A DNA stretch of 64,000 nt from Alviniconcha marisindica (taxonomy: Eukaryota > Mollusca > Gastropoda > Provannidae). Both the position numbers and the translations under genes were made by a program. The notes under the pieces are model-generated. The model had not been told where the DNA came from, did not search any database, and was given only the letters and a program-made list of their open reading frames with translations. The stretch covers positions 1,292,001 to 1,356,000 of the forward strand of contig JABMCL010002049.1 in the NCBI GenBank assembly GCA_018857735.1. The letters run 5' to 3'. Below are positions 49,318 through 56,499 of the stretch, piece by piece. Positions within the stretch are counted from its first letter, which is position 1; every line of letters begins with the position of its first letter.

Positions 49318-52175
49318 ACCACCTGTACATTCATATGAAAATACTCATAAATGGTTGTGTAGAGAACATTGCAAGGCTGTGCTGTTGAATAATTATGCTT
49401 GATTAGTTTTCACTTTACTCTCTTTTTATTCTTCTTATTTCTGCTGAGGGGACATAAGTGCTTGTTTATTTTTTAGCACATTTTCATGAATTGTTTTTCT
49501 GCCATTTCAGAGATTACCCAGATTTCTACAAGAAGTTCTACACATTGTTTGAGCCACAGATCTTTCATGTCAAGTACAGAGCTCGTTTCTTTCACCTGGC
49601 AGACCTCTTTCTGTCATCATCGTAAGTCCACTCTTTGCTTGCCATCTTCATTTTAACGATGATTAACAGGGACTTCTTTTTTATATTTAGTTTTTCTAAA
49701 ATAAAGAACTTCCACCTATCTAGGCATCAGGCATATGATGCTACATAAACATTTAGCATATTACAAACAGTAAATATGTCATTGATTTTTAACCACAGTC
49801 ATTTACCTACATTATGGAAACTTGTCAGAGCATAAGCAGTTGTTCTAAGAGGAGTGCTTCCAATGTTCCTCACTTCTCTGATCCAACATCGTACAGTTAG
49901 TTCACTGTCGACTCGCCATGTTGACCAGATGCTTGTTTCTTGCAGACACTTACCTGGCTACTTGGTGGCGTCATTCATCAAACGCATGGCTCGCTTGGCC
50001 CTCCACGCGCCACCTGCCGGTGCTCGCCTGTGCATTGTGTTCATCGGCAACCTGATGGTGCGTCACCCAAGCTGCGCCGTGCTCGCTCACCGCCCTGACT
50101 GCACCGTGGACAAAGACCCCTTCCTTGCAGATGTGGACGACCCAGCCAAGACCTGCGCCATGGACAGCAGTCTGTGGGAGATCAAGGTATGCTGGGCTTC
50201 CTTCCGACTACTTTATTGTGGAAACATTGCTCAGGTTTACATTCACTCCATATTTTGAACACTGGTGATTTACCATTGCCCCATTTTGAGGATGACAGAA
50301 TCTCCTTTGCCACATTTTTTTTTAGATACTGCAGAATTACTTTTGCAGTGTTTTTCGCATGATGTAGAACCACTTCTGCCCCTTTCTTAAGACACTAGAC
50401 CATTTTTGTCCTGGGACACTGCAGGATCCCACCTGATGCAGAATCTCTTTAAAAAAATCACTTTTGACTCATTATTAATACTACATGTCATGGAATCATA
50501 TTTGCCCATTTTCACACAACAGAATCACTTTCAAAACTGCTTTTGTTTCACTTTTCAGACTCCATAAAATCACTTTTCCATCCATCTTTCAGGCTTGCCC
50601 TTGTGTAACCATACTGGTTGACTGGGTGTAAATCACCAATTTACTCATCTTTCAGGCACTGCAGAATCGCCTTAGCTTCATTGTCAAACACTGACATTGA
50701 TTTCACTTTAACCCATTTTTTCAAACAACAGAAAATTACTTCTGCTGCAAATTTTACACAATAAATAATCATGTGTCCTATTTTTTAGACACTACAGAAT
50801 CACCAAAGCCTCATTTTTGAGACTTTACCTTTTCTTTTTTCATTTAAGACAACAGAATTTCATTCACTTCATTTTTCAAGTGTTGTGGAATCCCTTTTAT
50901 TCAGTTTATACACACCACAGAATCACCAGTCTCATAGGACACCACAAAATGACACTTGTCCTATTTTGCAGGCTCAACAGAATAACTTACCCTATTTTCA
51001 AACATGCATGGGAATTGTCACTGAAAACACAAATTTATGTGGCAGTGAAACACACTTTCCCCTGGAGAAAATAATCAGGAGTAGAAAGGAAAAAAAGAAG
51101 CACCAGTTTTAGTTCTGCGCCGAATACCCGCAAAAATTTGGAGAGTGCATTGTACTGCTGCTGATCTTAGTCACTTCAATTGTGAACACAGCTGCTGGCT
51201 GTTACTCTCACGGGCAGGCATTAGCACTGAACACGGTCACTCCTGCACACTTCTGCAGCATGTTTTGACAAAGAAAAAAGTGAATGTTGTAAATGTTTTG
51301 AAAGATTCACCATGTCTGTCATTCAAGTTTTCAACCTTGGTGAAAAGTTCAACAACAGCGGCAGTGCCAATGAAATTAATGGAAGTGGGAGTGGGTATCA
51401 GTTGAGATGGAAGTGAAAGTTTGTGAGGAGGTGAAAAAGGAATGCATCAGCATGCGGTTTCATGATATCTGTTATCTTTATTTCCCTCCAAATTACCTCA
51501 GGATAGCCTCAGATTGCATAAAAGAATTTTTTTTATGAAAAAAAAAATCCATGGGGTTCAGAGTTTTTCCTTTGAAGTAGTTGACATGCCTGTGGTTACT
51601 TTTGCCCCACGTTTCAGACCCTGCAGAACCACTTCAGTCCTGAGGTTGCCCAGGAGGCCATGAAAGTGAACCACCCCATCACGCAGGAGCAGCTCTTGTC
51701 CAACTTCCTGGAAGGTTCCACAGAACAGGTGGGTGTTTCTGTCACGTGGGTGCATTCTTGTATTGGACTCACAGTCTGTAGGTCTTATGCACCAGGTGAA
51801 AGTTACTGTAGGCAAGCCTGGTGTCTGTTGGCGTGTTCCTTGATGCTGGAGTGACATCATGCCAATGTTCTTACTTCTCTTTGTTGAGAACTCAGCAGTT
51901 CAGTTTTACTTTTAGTGGGCAGGTGAGGACAGACCTGACAGGCCTGAATGTTTGGTGTGAGGCAGTCAGCTGTGGTGTGCACCGTTATGGTGTTTGTGAA
52001 TGTTATCTGCATGTGTTAAAGATTCCATCCAAAGTCTGAATTCTGCTCTGATTTTCCATTTCAGATGATTGAAAGTGCTGTTAAGAAGAAGCCACAACAG
52101 GCAGTGATTTTCAAGCAGGAAAAGCCTAATGGTCTCTTCGAAACCAACATGAAACGTTTCTTCACATTAGGCTGA
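37869..52175 (+). CDS. NOC4L: NOC4L, nucleolar complex protein 4 homologue, complete, 13 exons
   Basis: Noc4-type protein of the CBF/Mak21 family, needed in the nucleolus for 18S rRNA processing and 40S subunit maturation together with Nop14. Exons 37869-37982, 40719-40830, 42169-42272, 45248-45352, 45567-45707, 46912-47017, 47464-47552, 48204-48315, 48812-48872, 49511-49621, 49946-50186, 51618-51728 and 52065-52175 join in phase to 505 codons plus TGA; the human protein is about 516 aa. The C-terminal half carries the conserved block: SLLALNGLFILIHRYN, FHVKYRARFFHLADLFLSSS, HLPGYLVASFIKRMARLAL. Exon 1 matches the human N-terminus (..NAVIDIL versus NAVFDIL). It is divergent from EP400 and convergent with the LRR gene. 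Six of its splice junctions have been copied into tandem arrays. Confidence 0.97.
38093..38335 (+). mobile_element. tRNA-derived SINE
   Basis: A box TGGCCTAGCGG (38101-38111) and a perfect B box GGTTCGATTCC (38144-38154) lie at tRNA spacing inside a tRNA-like 72-mer whose outer AGCCG and CGGCT can pair. The T stem is mismatched, so it is not a functional tRNA. The following 170 bases, with GGCTCAAAGCGCTTAACAAG, would be the body. It sits in NOC4L intron 1. The right end is approximate. Confidence 0.6.
38336..40266. other. NOC4L intron 1, central part
   Basis: Holds a short (CA)n tract at 38407-38422 and a G-rich tract at 39659-39686. No exon recognised; phases of exons 1 and 2 join directly. 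Confidence 0.5.
40267..40526. repeat. 130-bp tandem duplication in NOC4L intron 1
   Basis: Two head-to-tail copies (40267-40396, 40397-40526) differ at only a few bases. Each ends with GGCTGACAGGACATTAACAA, a word that also ends dispersed copies at 27834, 41567 and 46229. Confidence 0.85.
40719..40830 (+). CDS. NOC4L: NOC4L exon 2
   Basis: EDEVSVALVAVRALQQVFTR then GEMFVAHMPTKEE. Equivalent to the human segment with GELFVGQLPSEE. Acceptor GATTTGCAG, donor GAAG|GTAATG. Its 3' half and donor recur twice downstream. Confidence 0.93.
40786..41230 (+). repeat. NOC4L exon 2 donor triplication
   Basis: Three units of about 150 bp start at 40786, 40939 and 41095. Each begins with the exon words GGGAGATGTTT(G/A)TTGCT and GAAGAAG|GT and continues into the same intron sequence (AAAATGGCA(G/A)TCAG, CCCATT(A/C)ACTGCCT). 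Copies 2 and 3 keep a GT donor (GTAATG, GTGAGC). Confidence 0.88.
42169..42272 (+). CDS. NOC4L: NOC4L exon 3
   Basis: DLTKEEQLCAWLQNQYKMAC then LLEKLESEDAKLR. Acceptor TTTGTGCAG, donor CGG|GTACCA. Confidence 0.93.
42567..42720 (-). mobile_element. diverged terminus of the same transposon family in NOC4L intron 3
   Basis: GTAGGTAGTCCAAAG starts at 42567. About 100 bases inward, TGAGTAGTTCTGAAGTTATG resembles the segment found at the same distance inside the right end of the inner element (reverse complement of about 34405-34440). No partner terminus was found to the right, so this is probably a truncated copy. Confidence 0.4.
42721..45247. other. NOC4L intron 3, remainder
   Basis: No exon recognised. 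An open frame at 44747-45061 (104 codons, containing HSWMDCLAAELFLNSC) has coding-like composition but no start context, splice sites or family match. Exons 3 and 4 join in phase without it. Confidence 0.4.
45248..45352 (+). CDS. NOC4L: NOC4L exon 4
   Basis: EASLVALLKFVEQEGQRPLE, ending FPFKLLQ. Matches human ..LSALLKFVQLEGAHPLE. Acceptor TTGTTAAG, donor CAG|GTCAGT. Confidence 0.95.
45567..45707 (+). CDS. NOC4L: NOC4L exon 5
   Basis: GIIGQLLSRTVNMESLIFRL, ending KQELGKTPIK. Acceptor TGTGTGACAG, donor AAG|GTACAG. The last 27 coding bases and the donor are duplicated 183 bp downstream. Confidence 0.95.
45681..46050 (+). repeat. NOC4L exon 5 donor duplication
   Basis: The exon end CAGGAACTTGGCAAGACACC, the donor and about 150 bp of intron recur at 45864, 183 bp downstream. 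The copy has one changed exon base (CCC to CCG) and an intact GTACAG donor. Confidence 0.92.
46010..46120. repeat. poly-G tracts in NOC4L intron 5
   Basis: Two runs, TTTTTTGGGGG... at about 46014-46031 and at 46104-46116, on the plus strand. They could form G-quadruplexes in the nascent transcript (inference). Confidence 0.6.
46385..46945 (+). repeat. NOC4L exon 6 acceptor array
   Basis: Seven or eight degenerate copies of the exon 6 start with its acceptor (GTACATTTCAG|GAGAGAAGTG, then GTTCTTG), at about 46397, 46550, 46612, 46675, 46735, 46782 and 46843, then the real exon at 46912. Spacing is 50-85 bp. Confidence 0.82.
46912..47017 (+). CDS. NOC4L: NOC4L exon 6
   Basis: ERSEVFLHNVLCTLENLEFP then GEPLTKFLTAT. 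Acceptor TTACATTTCAG, donor ACAG|GTATTG, phase 1. This is the only one of the repeated acceptors upstream that opens a full-length coding exon. Confidence 0.9.
47464..47552 (+). CDS. NOC4L: NOC4L exon 7
   Basis: DKVSHPKISSVSQHKKSFTA then CWMEFLRSE. W-M-E-F-L aligns with human W-L-S-F-L. Acceptor CTCTTGCAG, donor GAG|GTATAC. Confidence 0.9.
48009..48216 (+). repeat. NOC4L exon 8 acceptor duplication
   Basis: Two units of about 97 bp share AGAAATACCTAGCAGCAATA, AAGTGACATTT(T/C)CTGTTG and a CTCA..CC word. The second unit ends in the true acceptor and exon start; the first ends in a decayed form (TGTAAAGCTCAACC). Confidence 0.85.
48204..48315 (+). CDS. NOC4L: NOC4L exon 8
   Basis: LTPGLYRRVLTKLDEKVLPF then LVLADFLTLSYNI. 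Starts the conserved CBF-type region. Acceptor TTGGCTTACAG, donor ATTG|GTATGC. Both flanks have been copied into repeats. Confidence 0.95.
48296..48625 (+). repeat. NOC4L exon 8 donor array
   Basis: Seven copies of about 48 bp of the exon end and donor (TCCTACAACATTG|GTATGC, TTTGTCTTT). A three-unit block is repeated as a whole, giving a higher-order period of about 145 bp. Most copies keep a GTATGC or GTATTC donor. Confidence 0.9.
48812..48872 (+). CDS. NOC4L: NOC4L exon 9
   Basis: GGAISLLALNGLFILIHRYN, almost identical to the human motif GGALSLLALNGLFILIHKHN. Acceptor TTCTTCGTCAG, donor CTT|GTAAGT. Confidence 0.97.
49281..49313. repeat. (CT)n microsatellite
   Basis: Sixteen CT units in NOC4L intron 9. 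Confidence 0.95.
49511..49621 (+). CDS. NOC4L: NOC4L exon 10
   Basis: DYPDFYKKFYTLFEPQIF then HVKYRARFFHLADLFLSS, the most conserved stretch of the family. Acceptor GCCATTTCAG, donor ATC|GTAAGT. Confidence 0.98.
49946..50186 (+). CDS. NOC4L: NOC4L exon 11
   Basis: HLPGYLVASFIKRMARLALH, then FIGNLMVRHPSCAVLAHRP and SSLWEIK. Locally GC-rich compared with the flanking introns. Acceptor GTTTCTTGCAG, donor AAG|GTATGC. Confidence 0.98.
50300..51005 (+). repeat. NOC4L exon 12 acceptor array
   Basis: About a dozen degenerate copies around the consensus TTTTTCAGACACTGCAGAAT followed by CACTTTTGCC, echoing exon 12's own GTTTCAG|ACCCTGCAGAACCACTTC. Spacing is 40-70 bp. The copies become closer to exon sequence only at the true junction 600 bp further on. 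Confidence 0.7.
51160..51262 (+). repeat. dispersed repeat, copy B
   Basis: Partner of the copy at 22370-22462, in NOC4L intron 11. Just upstream (about 51000-51062) is an inverted partner of 3245-3300, sharing GGGAATTGTC and TTTATGTGGCAGTGAAAC. Confidence 0.6.
51618..51728 (+). CDS. NOC4L: NOC4L exon 12
   Basis: TLQNHFSPEVAQEAMKVNHP then ITQEQLLSNFLEGSTEQ. Acceptor CACGTTTCAG, donor CAG|GTGGGT. The acceptor and first codons are the parent of the degenerate array at about 50.3-51.0 kb. Confidence 0.96.
52065..52175 (+). CDS. NOC4L: NOC4L exon 13 with stop
   Basis: MIESAVKKKPQQAVIFKQEK, ending MKRFFTLG then TGA at 52173-52175. The ending F-T-L-G parallels human ..HFTLS. Confidence 0.96.
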   Translation: MIESAVKKKPQQAVIFKQEKPNGLFETNMKRFFTLG

Positions 52176-52222
52176 AGGGCAGTATGATTGTGTGCATGAG
52201 AGAGATTTTGCTGGCTTGAAGA

Positions 52223-52228
52223 AATAAA
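52223..52228 (+). terminator. NOC4L polyadenylation signal
   Basis: AATAAA 48 bases after the NOC4L stop codon. It is the first canonical signal downstream; the 3' UTR would be about 70 nt. Confidence 0.65.
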
Positions 52229-52369
52229 GCAAAAAGGATGTGTGAAAAGATCTTTGTCTGTTTTACCAGAAATGTCTCTATTCAAGCTCAGTAAATCATG
52301 AGTATTAGATATGTATATTATATGTGCTAGCTGCTCCTCACACACATACACAAACACACTATCACAGTG

Positions 52370-53225
52370 TAGTGGCAGTACAGCTGCCATTTTTATGTAA
52401 TCACGATGCCATTTAATGTACAGTCACAAATGTACACACACACACACACATAAATCAATAATAATCATCAACTTAGTGATGTGTAGCACTTGTATTCTGA
52501 TACCTCTAACAGCCATGTTGCATCAGTCCACCCCAGTAATAATTATACTCAAAGGTGGATGCTCTTCCAAAATAAGTTCTTATTCTCTATGCAGTTCAAT
52601 CTGATGTGATATCTCATGCATTTTATCATGACAACTGCCATCTCAACATCATTAACATGCATCAAAGCGATCACTGAATCACTCTGCTAGGAATCTACCT
52701 GAGCTACACTTAATATCTTTCCATGAAGGACAATGATGCGAACAAGAATTTCCATGACAATGGTTAACAGTAAAACCCAGTGGGTTTCAGGCACACTCTC
52801 TGCCATCAAAATATTAAAAAAGGCAGTAAAGAGAATGAAACTGGGTTGGCCTACTCCTCTGGATCGAACAAGAATTATCACTGACAGTGAGAAACAGAAT
52901 TTACAAGCCAATACAAAGTTTTCACTTACTTGTTAATAACACCACCAGCAGGCCCCAACAGCAATAATCAGCAATTGGGCTGGTTCAGCAGTCTATGCTG
53001 CATGCCCAACATGGATCATTTAAAAAAACAAAAATTCTATTGTGCCATTAAAGTGAAAACAAAATGAAGGCTCAGACCCTGGACATGATGTGTACATCCT
53101 TGGGAAGAATAAGGAGAATAATAATAATAATGGGTACTTAAAAAGTGTCTAACCCACACAGATCCTAAACGCTTACACATTCTTTAAATGTACATGTGTT
53201 CAAGATTCAGTGTGTACACCACACC
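52370..53225. repeat. segmental duplication, copy 1 (between the convergent genes)
   Basis: Matches copy 2 in two pieces: 52370-52640 with 53265-53605, and 52655-53225 with about 53990-54570. Copy 1 keeps only the last 17 coding bases of the LRR gene's final exon (reverse complement of CATGACAACTGCCATCTC at about 52627) and lacks the rest of the exon and about 390 bp around it. Confidence 0.85.
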
Positions 53226-53264
53226 CTGCTACTCACATACACACACACACAATCGCAGTGTCCG

Positions 53265-54565
53265 CACAATGTCAATAGTGAATACAGTGAAACAGGATAT
53301 AGAGAGCTGCCTTTTTACTGGGTAACAATGCCATTTAATGTACAGTCACAATGCCATTTCATGTACAGTCACAAATGTAAACACATGTACACAAATACAA
53401 AATCATCAACTTAGTGATACAATAGCACTTGTATTCTGATACCTGTAACAGCCATATTGCATCAGTCCACCCCAGTAATAATTATACTCGAAGGTGGATG
53501 CTCTTCCGAATAAGTTCTTATTCTCTACGCAATCCAATCCAATATCTTGCACACGCATACACACACACACACACCAGTCTTTTATCATGACAACTGCCAT
53601 CTCTCCATCTCCAAGGCATCATCATTTTCCAGGAATTCATCATAGTCTTCATCAAAGTCACCTAGATCATCATCAATGTCCACAAAGAGACCTGCAATGC
53701 AAGCAAAAGAAAAAAGCACTTCCAAATACATGCATTACTCACCAGAGGACAAGAACACCATGCTGACATGTACTGAGTATATATATTTATGTAATCAACT
53801 GGGAATTCACAACTGCACAGAGTACAGACAAAATTGGGGTGGGGGGTATGAATAAACCAAAATTTATCTACAAGTCTGATGCATAAAAAAAGTGCTGCAA
53901 TGAGCACAATGTGCTTAACCTTACTACATACCTTGATTTTGCATAAAAATTATGCATCAGAATCTTTAAAAACAAAATCGTGTAAAATGCACCGAAAACA
54001 TTCATCAAACTGATCCCTGAGTAATTCTGCTAGGATTCTATTTGAACTACAATTGATATCTTTCACTGAAGGACTGACCAATGTAAACGAGGATTTCCAT
54101 CACAATGGTTAACAGTGAAACCTGACAGGATTCAGGCACACTCACAGCCACTGAAAAACCTTAACAAAAGGCAGCAAAGAGAATGAAACTGGGTTAGGTC
54201 TACTCCTCTGGAATGAGCTAGAATCATCACTGACAGAAACACAGAATTCACATGCCAATACAAAGTTTTCACTGTTTGTCAATAACGCTGCCAACTGGCC
54301 CCAACAGCAGTAACCAGCGATTAGGGCCAGTTCAACAGTCTATACTGCGTCCCAAACACAGATTGTTTAAAAAAAGCTTCTGCTGTTGTATTGTGCCATT
54401 AAAATGAAGACACAATCAAGGCTAAGACCTTGGACGTGTTTTGTACATCCTTGGGAAGAATAAGGACAATAATAATAATGGGTACTTAGAGCACCTAATC
54501 CACACAGGCCCTAAGCACTTACACATTCTTTAAATGTACATGTTTTCAAGCTTCAATGTATGCAC

Positions 54566-54575
<10 letters not shown>
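53265..54575. repeat. segmental duplication, copy 2 (holds the LRR gene's last exon)
   Basis: Parent or sister of copy 1. It contains the intact final exon 53585-53691. Between them lie extra sequence and a (CA)n tract at 53554-53574. It ends at the (AT)n microsatellite 54575-54625. Confidence 0.85.
53585..53691 (-). CDS. LRR gene last exon with stop
   Basis: LFVDIDDDLGDFDEDYDEFL, ending ENDDALEMERWQLS then TGA (53585-53587). Acceptor GCATTGCAG. A (TG)n microsatellite lies just past the stop, in the 3' UTR. Confidence 0.85.
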
Positions 54576-54627
<52 letters not shown>

Positions 54628-56455
54628 CAGGGTAATGGGACAGAAGAAAGGTTTTCAGTGAAGATTTAAAAGAACTCACTGAGGTAGAATGTCGCCAACT
54701 GGTCAGTTACCATGCAAACTCGCCCCGATATAACCATCATGGCTGCCTGGGCATTAAAAAAATCACTTGCCTATCTATCTAAACACAGCACGGAATTCCT
54801 CTCTCTTGGATCTACAAATCACCACGCCTGAGGTTTGAACCTTGATCAACTTATAAACAAATAATCCTACATACCTGGCCTCTGCTGAACTGCTGGCTGG
54901 TGCACCCTGGGCTGCACCACCACAGGCTCTCCCTCCCACAACTCCTCTCCCAACACTTCAAAGAGGGGCGGGCCTTCGTCCTTCACTCTCTCTCCCCTTT
55001 CCAACAAGGCGTCTGCTCTTTCTGGCAGGTTGCCTCCCTTCTCCGCACCCCCTTCCCGCAAGATGTCTCCTTCCACCAACATGGCTGCCACTTCTTGCAG
55101 GTCATCTCCCTCTTCCTCGTCGCTCCAGGGCTCCGGGAGGTAGAGCATGTTCACGGGGTTGAACTGACGGTTGGCGCGGTTGTGGCGCTGCAAGGACACC
55201 CAGCTGGGCAAGTGCAGGTCCAGAGGGGCGGCTCCTTCCTCCTCTTCCTCCAGCATCATTGTGGTGCCTGAAACACAGTAGGTCACTGTGGTGCCTGAAA
55301 CACAGCAGGTCACTGTGGTGCCTGAAACACAGTAGGTCACTGTGGTGCCTGAAACACAGTAGGTCAGTGTGGTGCCTGAAACACAGTAGGTCAGTGTGGT
55401 GCCTGAAACACAGTAGTCAGTGTGGTGCCTGAAACAGTAGGTCAGTGTGGTGCCTGAAACAGGTCACTGTGGTGCCCAAAACACAGTAGGTCATTGTGCT
55501 GCCTGAATCACAGCAGGTCATTGTGCTGCCTGAAACACAATAGGTCATTGTGCTGCCTGAAACACAGTAGGTCACTGTGGTGCCTGAAACACAGCAGGTC
55601 AATGTGGTGCCTGAAACACAGGTCATAGTGCTTCCTGAAACACAATAGATCATAATGGTGCCTGAAACACAATAGGTCACTGTGCTGCCTCAAACACAAT
55701 AGGTCACTGTGCTGCCTCAAACACAATAGGTCACTGTGCTGCCTCAAACACAACAGGTCATTGTGGTGCCTCAAACAGTAGGTCATTGTGGTGCCTGAAA
55801 CAGTAGGTCATTGTGGTGCCTGAAACACAGTAGGTCACTGTGGTGCATGAAACACAGTAGGTCATAGTGCTTTCTGAAACACAGCAGATCATAATGGTGC
55901 CTGAAACACAATAGGCTACTGTGCTGCCTCAAACACAATAGGTCATTGTGGTGCCTGAAACAGTAGGTCATTGTGGTGCCAGAAACACAATAGGTCATAG
56001 TACTTTCTGATTCATTGTGGTGCCTGAAACACGGTAGGTCATTGTGGTGCCTGAAACACAAAAGGTCACTGTGGTGGCTGAAAGAAAGGTCACTGTGGTA
56101 CCTGAAAACAACAGGTCATTGTGATGCCTAAACACAACAGGCCACTGTGGTGCTTAAACACAACTGGTCATGGTTCCTGAACCAACAGGTCACTGTGGTG
56201 TCTGCACACAACAGGTGGTCACTGTGATGCCTGAACACCCCAGGGTACTGTGATGCCTGAACACCCCAGGGTACTGCGGTGCCTAAACACAGCAGGTCAT
56301 GGTTCCTGAACACAATAGTTAGCAACATACAATCAACTACATCAAACAAAACTTCTGACCGACAACTGATTCATATAATCAAACTTTGCTCTGGGACATG
56401 AATTGATTATAACTATCAAAAACACATGTGAGCTTGAAGAGGTTGGTTTTTTGGT

Positions 56456-56499
<44 letters not shown>

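Noticed and set aside
53406..53600. Extension of the LRR protein through the (TG)n tract
   Set aside because: Careful reading of 53585-53605 gives ...ERWQLS then TGA in the exon frame; the longer frame is out of phase with the spliced exon.
54900..55271. 123-codon plus-strand open frame
   Set aside because: Antisense shadow of the GC-rich acidic-tail exon of the LRR gene.
55264..56320. Regularly spaced repeats resembling a CRISPR array
   Set aside because: Units are contiguous with no unique spacers, lie in a spliced eukaryotic gene, and derive from the neighbouring splice acceptor.
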